A program made the translations under genes and the position numbers. From positions 124,001 to 188,000 of the forward strand of contig NZ_JBHFEI010000004.1 in the NCBI RefSeq assembly GCF_041928815.1: a stretch of DNA of 64,000 bases, given 5' to 3'. Below are positions 15,972-24,105 of this stretch, piece after piece. The first letter of the stretch is position 1. The number at the start of each line of letters is the position of its first letter. Source of the stretch: JBHFEI01 sp041928815. Lineage in GTDB: Bacteria > Pseudomonadota > Alphaproteobacteria > Rhizobiales > Rhizobiaceae. The notes under the pieces were generated by a model. It made no database searches and was not told the origin of the DNA. It was given only the letters and a program-made list of their open reading frames with translations.

Positions 15972-17522
15972 ATGGCCGCCCCCGTTTCCTCCTTGCTCGA
16001 CCAGGTCTATGTCGCCGGCCCGACCGGCGCCTCGGACTGGCTCGCCGTGCTGCCGCCCGCCTGGTGCCTGTCGATCGGCGCGCTCCTGGTGATGCTGCGC
16101 GGGCGCGCCGCGCTGCAGGCGCCGCTGTCGATCGCCGGCCTCGCCCTTCTCGTCGTCATCGACATCATGCTTCTGGGAAAGGTCGCGGCGGACGGCCCGC
16201 TGACGATGATGATGGGGCGCTGGCTGCCGCCCTTCGGCATCGCCTTCACCGTCGACCTGACCGGCGCCCTCTTCGCGCTCGCCGCCGGCTTCGTCGGTCT
16301 CGTCATGGCGGTGTCGGCGACGCGCGACATCGCGCCCGGCCCGGTCCGGCACGGCTTCTACCCGATGCTCCTCCTGCTGATGGCGGGTGTCAGCGGCGCC
16401 TTCGTCACCGGCGACATCTTCAATCTCTACGTCTGGTTCGAGGTGATGCTGATCGCGTCCTTCGGCCTGATCTCGATCGGCGGCGAACGCCGGCAGGTCG
16501 ACGGCGCGGTGAAATACGGCTTCCTCAACCTCGTCGCGACGACGCTGTTCCTCCTGGCGATCGCCTTTCTCTACGGCACCTTCGGCACGCTCAACATGGC
16601 GGACCTGGCGGTGAAGGCGGCGGCCGCGCCGGTGACGGCGCCGCGCATGACGATCATGGCGCTCTTCCTGTTCGCCTTCGCCATGAAGGCCGCCGCCTTC
16701 CCGCTGCAGGCCTGGCTGCCGGCCTCCTACCACACGCCGCCGATCACCGTGTCGGCGCTCTTTGCCGCGCTGATGACCAAGGTCGGCATCTATGCGATGC
16801 TCAGGGTCGGCGGCATGCTGTTTCCGGCCGAGCGCGAGGGCCTGAGCTTCGCGCTGGCGCTCGTCGGCGCGGCGACGATGCTCGCCGGTGCCCTGGGCGC
16901 GCTCGCCATGGCCGACCTGCGCCGCATCTTCGGCTTCCTGGTGATTTCGGGCGTCGGGGCGATGATCGCCGGCATCGCCGTGGCGGGGCCGGGCGGCATC
17001 GGCGGGACGATCGTCTACGCGCTGCATTCGATCGTGGTGATGGCGGGGCTCTATCTGGTCGCGGGGCTGGCGGGGAAGCTTGCCGGCGGCTTCAACCTTG
17101 GCGGCGTCGCCGGCCTCTACCGCGCCGACGGACGGTTCGCCGCCCTGTCGCTGATGCTCTTCCTCTCCGTCTCCGGCCTGCCGCCCTTTTCCGGCTTCTG
17201 GCCGAAGGTGATGATCCTGAAGGCCGCGCTCGACATCGGCGCCTGGTGGCTGTCGGCGACGCTGCTCGTCGCCGGCCTCCTGACGACGATCGCGACGCTC
17301 CGCCTTTTCCTTCTGGCGTGGTGGCGCCCGGCAGCGGACGGCACCGTCCTGCCCCGGGCGACGCGGCGCGACCTTGCCCCGGTCGCGATCCTCGCCTTTG
17401 CCAGCCTCCTTGCCGGGATCTATCCGGAGCCGTTGCTTAAGGCGGCGCAGGATGCCGCCGCCGGCCTTGCGGCGCCCGAGGCCTATGTCGGCTCCGTTTT
17501 CGGTGCGGGAGAGACGCCATGA
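15972..17522 (+). CDS. mrpD: Mrp antiporter subunit D
   Basis: 516 residues, about 14 helices, a second NuoL/M/N-like proton-channel subunit. Signature parts are the Glu-bearing NLYVWFEVMLIASFGL, AFAMKAAAFPLQAWLPASYH and SALFAALMTKVGIYAMLR. The start at 15972 (MAAPVSS) lies 7 nt after mrpC; an upstream ATG at 15894 overlaps mrpC and is rejected. The stop overlaps mrpE by four bases (ATGA). Confidence 0.94.
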   Translation: MAAPVSSLLDQVYVAGPTGASDWLAVLPPAWCLSIGALLVMLRGRAALQAPLSIAGLALLVVIDIMLLGKVAADGPLTMMMGRWLPPFGIAFTVDLTGALFALAAGFVGLVMAVSATRDIAPGPVRHGFYPMLLLLMAGVSGAFVTGDIFNLYVWFEVMLIASFGLISIGGERRQVDGAVKYGFLNLVATTLFLLAIAFLYGTFGTLNMADLAVKAAAAPVTAPRMTIMALFLFAFAMKAAAFPLQAWLPASYHTPPITVSALFAALMTKVGIYAMLRVGGMLFPAEREGLSFALALVGAATMLAGALGALAMADLRRIFGFLVISGVGAMIAGIAVAGPGGIGGTIVYALHSIVVMAGLYLVAGLAGKLAGGFNLGGVAGLYRADGRFAALSLMLFLSVSGLPPFSGFWPKVMILKAALDIGAWWLSATLLVAGLLTTIATLRLFLLAWWRPAADGTVLPRATRRDLAPVAILAFASLLAGIYPEPLLKAAQDAAAGLAAPEAYVGSVFGAGETP

Positions 17523-18007
17523 CCTCGTCGAGGAGCGGAAACGCGGTTCGCCTTGCTTTGCTCGTCGCCGTCTGGGCGGGGCTCAGCGGCTCGGTCTCGC
17601 CACCGAACCTGATCCTCGGCGCCGCCGTCGGCTGGCTGGTGCTCGCCATCGTCGCCCGGGGCATCGGCCGCGCCGGCCACCGGCTGCGGCTCGTGCCGCT
17701 GCTCCGGCTGGCGCTTCTCTTCCTGAAGGAGCTCGCGGTCTCGGCCTGGAGCGTGGCGCGCATCGTCGTGCGGCCGAAAATGGACCTGAAGCCGGGCATT
17801 CTCGCCTACCGGCTCGGTGTGACGCGCGACATCGAGATCGCGCTTCTCGCCAACCTGATCACGCTGACGCCCGGAACGCTGTCCGTCGACGTCTCCGCCG
17901 ACCGGACGACGCTCTTCATCCACGCGCTCGACTGTTCCGACGCCGAGGCGACGCGCCGCGCGATCGCCGGCGGCTTCGAGGCACGCATCCGCGAGGTGTT
18001 CGCATGA
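17519..18007 (+). CDS. mrpE: Mrp antiporter subunit E
   Basis: 162 residues. MrpE has no complex I homologue and is needed for antiport and complex assembly. The N-terminal pair of helices includes the conserved GSVSPPNLILGAAVGWLV, and the soluble C-terminal half has the family stretch LITLTPGTLSVDV. Overlaps mrpD and mrpF by four bases each. Confidence 0.92.
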   Translation: MTSSRSGNAVRLALLVAVWAGLSGSVSPPNLILGAAVGWLVLAIVARGIGRAGHRLRLVPLLRLALLFLKELAVSAWSVARIVVRPKMDLKPGILAYRLGVTRDIEIALLANLITLTPGTLSVDVSADRTTLFIHALDCSDAEATRRAIAGGFEARIREVFA

Positions 18008-18336
18008 ACCCGGCCGATCTCGTCACCGGCGCCGTCGCCGTCGCGCTCGTCGTGCTGTCCGGCGCCTTCCTCGTCACGGTGCTGCGAATCCTGCGCGGGC
18101 CGACGCTCGCCGACCGCGTGCTCGGCCTCGACATGCTGGCGGGCGTCGCCATCGGCTTCATCGCGCTTCTGGCGATGAAGACCGGCTTCGATCTCTATAT
18201 CGACATCGCGCTCGGCCTCGGCCTCGTCGGATTTCTGGCGACGGTCGCGCTCGCCCGGCTGATCCTGGCGCGGGCGGAGGCGGGGTCGCGCCGCCGCGCC
18301 GCGCCGGTCCGGCGCCGCAAGGGAAGGGGACGGTGA
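18004..18336 (+). CDS. mrpF: Mrp antiporter subunit F
   Basis: 110 residues, three helices, with the conserved RGPTLADRVLGLDMLAG between helices 1 and 2, where the Asp is important for transport in the family. The Arg-rich tail (RRRKGRGR) is cytosolic. The start at 18004 is in an ATGA overlap with mrpE; the much longer open frame from 17374 is a shadow. Confidence 0.92.
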   Translation: MNPADLVTGAVAVALVVLSGAFLVTVLRILRGPTLADRVLGLDMLAGVAIGFIALLAMKTGFDLYIDIALGLGLVGFLATVALARLILARAEAGSRRRAAPVRRRKGRGR

Positions 18337-18707
18337 TGGCCTCGACCTCGATCTTGACCTGGATCCTTTCGGGCGCGGTCGCGCTTCTGACGATCGGCGG
18401 GGCGGTTTTCACCCTTCTCGCCGCCATCGGCATCCTGCGCTTTCCCGACCTCTACACCCGCATGCATGCGGCGTCGAAGGCGGGCACGGTCGGCTCCGGG
18501 CTTCTGCTGCTTGCGGCCGGGCTGAATGCGGCCGATCCCGCCGTCCTGATGCGGGCGCTGCTCGGCTTCGTCTTCTTCATCCTCACCGCACCGGTCGCCG
18601 CCCATCTCCTCGCCCGCGCGGCCCATGCCGCCGGACAGAAACAATATGGTCTATCGGCCGTCGACGAAATGAAACGCGCAAGCAAAGCGGAAAAGGCCAA
18701 GCACTAG
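18336..18707 (+). CDS. mrpG: Mrp antiporter subunit G
   Basis: 123 residues, three helices, with the family motif LRFPDLYTRMHAASKAGTVG. Last gene of the operon; its ATG overlaps the mrpF stop (TGATG), though a GTG directly before it (18333) could also serve. The Lys-rich C-terminus is soluble. No clear hairpin terminator follows. Confidence 0.92.
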   Translation: MASTSILTWILSGAVALLTIGGAVFTLLAAIGILRFPDLYTRMHAASKAGTVGSGLLLLAAGLNAADPAVLMRALLGFVFFILTAPVAAHLLARAAHAAGQKQYGLSAVDEMKRASKAEKAKH

Positions 18708-19111
18708 CGCGCGACTCAACCGATTTTTCCGGCGGGTACAACCGCGCTTCCGCGCTTTGTCAGGTCTCGCGGCACGCTTCAAGTTAAATTCCGGTAGAGT
18801 TCTCCATTTTATTGTTGGAATTTCTGGGTATCGATGATAATCGACGCCTGTAAAAGTGTCCGACCGGATATTACTTCGAATCACAGTTCCAGCCTGGGAT
18901 GCGCAGCGCGGCCGTTGCTTTGAAGTGCTTGCTATGCAAGTGCTTTGGCATGGCCGCGATACGCCCGCCTGCGCTTGCGGCCCTGTCAACGCTCCGGCGC
19001 GCCCGCGCCCGGCGGCGGCATGGCCGGTCCGGTGAAGGATTCTTTCCACTGTATCGATCCCGGGCGGGCAAACGACGCCCGGTCCCTTTTACTGTAATCA
19101 GGAGACCGTCA
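18708..19111 (+). promoter_or_regulatory. long AT-rich leader of mucR
   Basis: 404 bp with no gene. 18781-18895 is strikingly AT-rich for this genome, with runs such as CCATTTTATTGTTGGAATT and ATCGATGATAATCGA. MucR/Ros proteins are H-NS-like and bind AT-rich DNA with TA steps, and mucR is known to be autorepressed, so this is the probable autoregulatory region. A promoter could not be placed with confidence. Confidence 0.5.
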
Positions 19112-19549
19112 ATGAACGAAACCGCCGAGGCGACAGGGCAGCATCTTCTCGTGGAGCTGACCGCCGACATCGTGGCCGCCTATGTCAGCAACCATGTCGT
19201 TCCGGTGACGGAGCTTTCCGGCCTGATCGCCGACGTGCATGCCGCGCTGAACAGCACCAACAGCCCCGCGCCGCCGGCCGTCGTCATCGAGAAGCCGAAG
19301 CCGGCCGTTTCGGTGCGCAAGTCCGTGCAGGACGACCAGATCACCTGCCTGGAATGCGGCGGCACCTTCAAGTCGCTGAAGCGCCACCTGATGACCCATC
19401 ATTCGCTGTCGCCCGAGGAATATCGCGAGAAGTGGGATCTGCCGACCGACTATCCGATGGTCGCCCCCGCCTATGCCGAGGCCCGCTCCCGGCTCGCACG
19501 CGAAATGGGCCTCGGCCAGCGCCGCAAGGGCCGCGCGCCGAAGGCATAG
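19112..19549 (+). CDS. mucR: MucR/Ros-family zinc-finger regulator
   Basis: 145 residues. The prokaryotic zinc finger is C79-x2-C82-x9-H92-x3/4-H96/H97 (CLECGGTFKSLKRHLMTHH), followed by the conserved SPEEYREKWDLP. The N-terminal half (HLLVELTADIVAAYVSNH) is the oligomerisation region of the family. MucR represses exopolysaccharide, motility and many horizontally acquired genes in rhizobia and Brucella by coating AT-rich DNA. The start at 19112 has AGGAG 10 nt upstream and matches the usual ~143 residues. A good terminator follows. It lies directly upstream of the GafY/GafZ-like pair. Confidence 0.94.
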   Translation: MNETAEATGQHLLVELTADIVAAYVSNHVVPVTELSGLIADVHAALNSTNSPAPPAVVIEKPKPAVSVRKSVQDDQITCLECGGTFKSLKRHLMTHHSLSPEEYREKWDLPTDYPMVAPAYAEARSRLAREMGLGQRRKGRAPKA

Positions 19550-19582
19550 GCTCCCCGATCCTCAACAGGGTCGACAAGCATG

Positions 19583-19609
19583 GCCGGGCGATCGAGCCCG
19601 GCATTTTTT
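19583..19609 (+). terminator. Rho-independent terminator of mucR
   Basis: Stem GCCGGGC (19583-19589) and GCCCGGC (19596-19602) with a 6-nt loop, then A and six T. It separates mucR from the following gafY-like gene. Confidence 0.85.
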
Positions 19610-19661
19610 GTTGAAGTGTAGAGGAAAAAAAACCTAGAAATTTTTCTGAGATTACGAAAAA

Positions 19662-19678
19662 GCGTTGAAAATCAACGC
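19662..19678. promoter_or_regulatory. perfect palindrome upstream of the gafY-like gene
   Basis: GCGTTGA-AAA-TCAACGC: 7-bp arms around a 3-bp centre, in an AT-rich stretch (19610-19745) about 80 bp before the gafY-like start. No T-run follows, so it is not a terminator. It looks like an operator for a dimeric regulator; the protein is not known. Confidence 0.5.
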
Positions 19679-19758
19679 AGAGTTGCGGCGACTTGGTTTC
19701 TTTCATCTCCGCTCTCCCCGTAGGATGTATGAATTAATTCCTATTCAGGGAGTGACTC

Positions 19759-20214
19759 ATGCGCCAGGCCCCGCCGCCGATCCCCGCTTTTCCCGGCCGA
19801 ATGCCGCGATCCTATTCGATCCCGCTCGCAGCCTGCCTCGAGGAAGACCGCCCGCGCCTCGGCGAGGGCGTGCCGATGCCGCAGCCGACCGACCTCGACC
19901 GCCGCCATGTCTGCCGCAGCATCCGCCTGCTGACCGCCGAGCTCTTCCTCCTTGCCGGAGACCGGGTCCAGGCCCGGCGCGACCGGCGGCGCGCCGCCTG
20001 CCATGTCCGGCAGATCTCGATGTATGTCTGCCACGTCGCCCTGCGCCTGTCGCTGACCGATATCGGCATCGCGTTTGGCCGGGACCGCACCACCGTCGGC
20101 CATGCCTGCAACGTCGTCGAGGACCGGCGCGACAATCAGGTCTACGACGCCTTCGTGTCCTCCGTCGAGCGCATCGCCGCCGCGGTTTACGGCGTGGAGG
20201 ACGACCATGGTTGA
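19759..20214 (+). CDS. gafY: DnaA domain IV-like DNA-binding protein, probable GTA activator GafY
   Basis: 151 residues. Residues ~80-125 closely resemble DnaA domain IV: CHVRQISMYVCHVALRLSLT, then DIGIAFGRDRTTVGHAC, where DnaA has the signature GRDHTTVLHAC. No AAA+ domain is present, so it is a free-standing DNA-binding module. In Caulobacter, GafY and GafZ are adjacent genes that switch on the GTA cluster; in Rhodobacter they are fused as GafA. Here the next gene overlaps by 8 bases and is of the GafZ type, and a GTA cluster lies 12 kb downstream, so the assignment is by family and context. Shine-Dalgarno GGGAG lies 8 nt before the ATG. It could also be a DnaA-like regulator with other targets. 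Confidence 0.75.
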   Translation: MRQAPPPIPAFPGRMPRSYSIPLAACLEEDRPRLGEGVPMPQPTDLDRRHVCRSIRLLTAELFLLAGDRVQARRDRRRAACHVRQISMYVCHVALRLSLTDIGIAFGRDRTTVGHACNVVEDRRDNQVYDAFVSSVERIAAAVYGVEDDHG

Positions 20215-20998
20215 GGCAGGTGGCGCGCGGGGCGAGGCGGCGCTGTTCCGGCTCTTGCGGCGGCTCTCCCGTGATGCGGGCGAGGGCGGGGCTTCGGTTC
20301 CCGACGGGGAGGAGATGGCGGTCACGCTCGACGAGGCCTGCCGGCGCGGCCTCGCGCAGCGCACCGGCGACACGGTGCGGCTGCTGCCGGCGGCGCGGAC
20401 GTTCCTGCGCCGCGTCCTCGCGGACCGTGACACGGCCTTTTCCGACCAGCATGGCGGCCGAGTTCAACTGGAGGGACGCGCCGGGTCCGCGCCGCGCGTC
20501 AATCTGGCCGAATCGCCGCTGTCCGGCCTGGCGCGGCTGAAGGACAAGGCGGGCGCGGCCTACCTGCCGGCCTCCGCGATCGCCGCCGGCGAGCGGCTCC
20601 ATCGCGATTTCACCCGCGCCGGCCTGCAGCCGCGCCTGACGATGACCTATGCGCCACGCCTGGAAACCCGCACGAAGGGGGCGGCGCCGACCGGCGCGGC
20701 GCAGGAGGAAGGAGCGGAGGCGGCCCGGCGGCGCTTAAGCCGGGCGATCGAGGCGATGGGGCCGGAACTGTCGGGCGTGGCGATCGACGTCTGCTGCTTC
20801 GAGAAGGGGCTGGAGACGGTCGAGCGGGAGCGGCAATGGCCGGCGCGCTCGGCCAAGCTGATGCTGCGCGCCGCGCTGATGGCGCTCGCCCGCCATTATG
20901 CGCCGCCCGGGCCGGAGCGCTCGGGCCCGAAGCCCCGGCACTGGGGCGCGGAGGACTATCGGCCGGCGGCGTCCGGCTACGGCGAGGGGGGCGGCTGA
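20207..20998 (+). CDS. gafZ: DUF6456 protein, probable GTA activator/antiterminator GafZ
   Basis: 263 residues. The C-terminal ~140 residues are the DUF6456 domain, with SPLSGLARL, the stretch AGERLHRDFTRAGLQPRLTM and the hallmark VCCFEKGLETVERERQWP followed by an Ala/Leu-rich helix ending LARHY. The N-terminal 90 residues look like a winged-helix-type module. In Caulobacter GafZ rides with RNA polymerase and allows read-through of terminators in the GTA operon. The ATG at 20207 overlaps the gafY stop by 8 bases, indicating translational coupling; a longer frame from 20075 is rejected for that reason. Convergent with sufE. Confidence 0.72.
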   Translation: MVEAGGARGEAALFRLLRRLSRDAGEGGASVPDGEEMAVTLDEACRRGLAQRTGDTVRLLPAARTFLRRVLADRDTAFSDQHGGRVQLEGRAGSAPRVNLAESPLSGLARLKDKAGAAYLPASAIAAGERLHRDFTRAGLQPRLTMTYAPRLETRTKGAAPTGAAQEEGAEAARRRLSRAIEAMGPELSGVAIDVCCFEKGLETVERERQWPARSAKLMLRAALMALARHYAPPGPERSGPKPRHWGAEDYRPAASGYGEGGG

Positions 20999-21000
20999 GG

Positions 21001-21426
21001 TCAGCCGGCCGCGCGCCGCGCCCGGGCCTCGTCCTGGATACGCCGGACCATCGACCGCAGGCCGTTGGCACGCTGGGAGGAAAGATACTCGATCAGGCCC
21101 ATCCGGTCGAAAAGGGCGAGCGCGTCCGTCTCCACGATCTCGGATGCCCGTTTGCCGGAGAAGATCGACAGGACGATGGCGACGAGGCCCCGCACGATAT
21201 GGGCATCGGACTCGCCGCGAAAGGCGAGCACCGGATCGTCGCCCGCCTCGGCGGTCTCCGTCACCAGCCAGACCTGGCTTGCGCAGCCCTGCACCTTGTT
21301 CGCCGCCGTGCGTTCCTCGGGCGCGAGGTCGGGGATCTTCCGGCCGAGCTCGATGACATAGCTCATCCGGTCCTGCCAGTCGTCGAGATAGGCGCAATCG
21401 TCAAGGATCTGGGCGAGCGGCGTCAT
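21001..21426 (-). CDS. sufE: SufE-family cysteine desulphurase activator
   Basis: 141 residues, full length for SufE. The sulphur-accepting Cys48 lies in KVQGCASQVWL, the conserved loop of the family; IVLSIFSGKRASEI and the C-terminal ANGLRSMVRRIQ are also typical. SufE takes persulphide sulphur from SufS for iron-sulphur cluster building. It is apart from a suf operon here, as is usual in rhizobia. The start at 21426 (MTPLAQILDDC) is chosen over 21498 by homology. Confidence 0.92.
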   Translation of the reverse strand: MTPLAQILDDCAYLDDWQDRMSYVIELGRKIPDLAPEERTAANKVQGCASQVWLVTETAEAGDDPVLAFRGESDAHIVRGLVAIVLSIFSGKRASEIVETDALALFDRMGLIEYLSSQRANGLRSMVRRIQDEARARRAAG

Positions 21427-21525
21427 GGCAGTCCTGCAGGCGGCGGGCGGCGTCCACCACGGGCGCCGACGCGGCTGATATAGTGCAGCCGCCGCCAAAT
21501 GAGAACCGCGAAATCTCCCTGCGTC

Positions 21526-21942
21526 CTACGGCGCCGCCCGGGGCCTCGGCGCGGGGATCGGCAGGTTGAGGATGTCGTCGATGCCGGCATCGGCGATCGC
21601 CGGCACCGCCTTCGACGTCTCGCCCGCGTCGCGGGCGACGGTCCCGGTCTTGAGCGCGTCCGAGGGCGCGAAACGGGCGTCGAGGAATTCGAAGGCGACA
21701 CGGGCGCCCTCGCGGGCGCGGTGGCCGAGGGCGACGACGGTTTCGGCGCCCTTCTGGCAGACGTCCGGTTTCTCGACGCACATGGCGCCGACATAGCTCA
21801 GCGCCTCGCTCGCGGCGCCGAACGCCCCGCCGATCTCGACCGACGGGCCGGCCTCCAGCGTCTCCTGCGCCGAACGGTCGACCATCGGCAGCAGCACCAG
21901 CACCAGCGAGAACCAGAACGTTCCCTTGATCAGAAACCACAT
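21526..21942 (-). CDS. DUF5330-type small membrane/exported protein
   Basis: 138 residues. It starts with the membrane segment MWFLIKGTFWFSLVLVLLP, acting as a signal or anchor, and has two Cys in a short loop (AMCVEKPDVCQKG) that may form a disulphide outside the cytosol. The Pro-rich tail ends PIPAPRPRAAP. It matches a protein of unknown function found only in Hyphomicrobiales (DUF5330), from recall. The start at 21942 has AGAGG about 9 nt upstream; a GTG at 21951 adds three residues. It is 100 bp upstream of sufE on the same strand, so co-transcription is possible. Confidence 0.7.
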   Translation of the reverse strand: MWFLIKGTFWFSLVLVLLPMVDRSAQETLEAGPSVEIGGAFGAASEALSYVGAMCVEKPDVCQKGAETVVALGHRAREGARVAFEFLDARFAPSDALKTGTVARDAGETSKAVPAIADAGIDDILNLPIPAPRPRAAP

Positions 21943-22518
21943 CGCCTTCACCTCTGCGGACCGGATGCGGACAGGGGCCGCAGGCGGTTCTCGACGGATT
22001 GCGCCCTGACCCTAGGGCGACGGGTGACAAGATGGCTTTGCCAAAACGGCACGCATTTGGCGCAAACTTAGCTAAAATGGGAATGAGCGGCATTTGATGC
22101 GCATTCGAGCCATATTTGACCGGCCGATCTTAAGGACTGGGGCAGAGCCGCGGGCGCATCCGCCGCTGCGCCACAGGGACTTTGGCGCGACAGCGCCGCC
22201 ACAGAGGTTAACGCCTCAGCAAAAAGTGCTGAAAATTCAGCGATTACACGCTGTTAACCACAAACCGGGAAGGTCCCGCCAATCGGGCCAAAACCCGCCG
22301 TTCCGGACCTCTGCCGCCCCTTGCGGAGGGTGCCATTTATCCTTTCATTAAGCCGCCGATGCGACATTCGGCACTGTGTTCGCGGGTGCGGAAATCGTGT
22401 TTCGAGGCCGCCGCCGCGACATCCGGAATGCACCGGGCCGATGCCTGACCGCACCGCAAGAATGTGCGGAGACGGCATCGAGGATACGGGGCGCCTAAGG
22501 TTCTACAGGGTCGAGACA
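21943..22518. other. divergent regulatory region between DUF5330 and divJ
   Basis: About 575 bp without a supported gene. 22200-22270 is AT-rich and holds two GTTAAC words (22207-22212 and 22253-22258) and a perfect inverted repeat GCTGAA-AA-TTCAGC (22228-22241). GTTAAC is the half-site of CtrA boxes, and TTAACCACA at 22254 is one base from a DnaA box, but neither is a full match. Upstream in-frame ATGs for divJ at 22321 and 22441 lie here. Confidence 0.4.
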
Positions 22519-24105
22519 GTGGCTGTATTGCGTAAGATTGGCGACCGGACGGTGTCCCCGACAGCGGGCGACGCGACCTGCCGCGCGGCGGCGGGAGCCG
22601 TGGCCGACGGCGGGCGTGCGGCGGAAGGCGCAAGGCTGCGCCTCATCGCCGCCGCCGCCCTCGCGGGGCTGCCGATCATGCCGCTCGTCCTGTCGGTCGC
22701 CTGGCCGCTGTCGCTCGCCTTGCCGGTCGGCGTCGCCGTCGTCGCGGCGCTGGCGCTCTTTGCCGCCGCGCTGACGCTGGCGCAGCGCCGTCCGGATGCC
22801 GCAAACCCGATCGTCCCCGTGCCCGAGGCGCTTCCGGACCCGCGTGTCTACGACCTCTTTCCCGGCCTCGTGACGCTGCACGATCCGCGCGGCGCGCTGC
22901 TCTCCGTCCATGGCCGCGATGCCCCGGCGCTTCTCTCGACGCTGCGCGTGCCCGAGGGGCGCGGCTTCGTCGAGAAGGTGCATGTGTCGGATCGCATCGC
23001 CTTCCTCCAGGCGATCGACGGGCTGCGCCAGGGCGGCGACCGCGCGACCGTCGACATCCGCTTCGACCGGCCGGAGATCCGCGTCGAGGGCGAGCAGTTC
23101 GTCCATCTGCGCGCCGACCTCTCGGCGCTGCGCGATGCCGGCGGCCGGCTGATCCGCGTCGTCGTGCAGTCGCGCGACATTTCCGAGGAGATGGCGCTGC
23201 GCACGGCGGCGACCGCGATGGCGGCGCTGGCCGAATCGGCCAACGAGGCGAAGACGCGCTTCCTCGCCGCCGTCAGCCACGAGCTGCGCACGCCGCTGAA
23301 CGCGATCCTCGGCTTTTCCGGCATCCTGGCCGGCGAGTATTTCGGCCGGCTCGAAAACGATCGCCAGCGCGAATATGTCGACCTGATCCACAAGTCGGGA
23401 ACCCATCTGCTCGCCGTCGTCAACACGATGCTCGACATGAGCAAGATCGATGCCGGGCGCTACGAGCTCGTCTGCGAGGCCTTCGACGCGGCGGAGGCGG
23501 TCTCGTCCTGCGAACAGATGCTGAGCCTGCAGGCGCGCGACAAGGGCGTGTCGCTGACGAGCCGGATCCAGCGCGGCGTCGGCGAGGTCACCGCCGACCA
23601 GCGCGCCTTCCAGCAGATCCTGATCAATCTCGTCGGCAATGCGATCAAGTTCACCGACCAGGGCGGGGTGGTCACCATCGATGCCGCCGTCACCGGCCGC
23701 GACCTCGTGCTCACCGTCGGCGATACGGGCATCGGCATCGCCGAGGACAAGCTGGCGCTGATCGGCCAGCCCTTCGTCCAGATCCAGAGCGACTATACCC
23801 GCAGCTATGAGGGCACAGGCCTCGGCCTGTCGCTGGTCAAGGGCCTCGTGGCGCTCCATGGCGGCACATTCTCGATCGGCAGCAGGCTTAACGAGGGAAC
23901 AGTCATCACCGTCACAATTCCGCTCGAACCGGAGGCTAGGCCGGGCGAGGGTGGCGATGCGCAGCGTTTCGAATTTCCGCCGCGATTGAAGGAGACGGGC
24001 GCATCGGCGCAGGCGGCATCCGCACGGAGCCGGCTGGGCATGCCGCAGCCGGCCGCAAGGAACGGGGACGCAAGCCATGCCGGCACGCAAGCAAAAACGG
24101 CCTGA
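22519..24105 (+). CDS. divJ: cell-cycle sensor histidine kinase, DivJ-like
   Basis: 528 residues from the chosen GTG. Two or more membrane helices (residues ~40-86) are followed by a PAS-like domain (about 105-225), a HisKA domain with the H-box FLAAVSHELRTPLNAILGFS (His254), and an HATPase with LVGNAIKFTD, DTGIGI and GTGLGLSLVKGL. This H-box is that of the DivJ/PleC/PdhS group, which phosphorylates DivK and PleD and so controls CtrA. The position in a divJ-GTA-feuPQ-ccm-glnE-pleC order agrees with rhizobial divJ. The start is uncertain: GTG 22519 has AGGG 8-9 nt upstream, with ATGs at 22441 and 22321 also in frame. The Ala/Gly-rich C-terminal tail overlaps the next gene by 29 bases. Confidence 0.8.
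   Translation: MAVLRKIGDRTVSPTAGDATCRAAAGAVADGGRAAEGARLRLIAAAALAGLPIMPLVLSVAWPLSLALPVGVAVVAALALFAAALTLAQRRPDAANPIVPVPEALPDPRVYDLFPGLVTLHDPRGALLSVHGRDAPALLSTLRVPEGRGFVEKVHVSDRIAFLQAIDGLRQGGDRATVDIRFDRPEIRVEGEQFVHLRADLSALRDAGGRLIRVVVQSRDISEEMALRTAATAMAALAESANEAKTRFLAAVSHELRTPLNAILGFSGILAGEYFGRLENDRQREYVDLIHKSGTHLLAVVNTMLDMSKIDAGRYELVCEAFDAAEAVSSCEQMLSLQARDKGVSLTSRIQRGVGEVTADQRAFQQILINLVGNAIKFTDQGGVVTIDAAVTGRDLVLTVGDTGIGIAEDKLALIGQPFVQIQSDYTRSYEGTGLGLSLVKGLVALHGGTFSIGSRLNEGTVITVTIPLEPEARPGEGGDAQRFEFPPRLKETGASAQAASARSRLGMPQPAARNGDASHAGTQAKTA

Noticed and set aside
22254..22262. TTAACCACA as a DnaA box upstream of divJ
   Set aside because: One base off TTATCCACA and isolated; no cluster of boxes or origin features.
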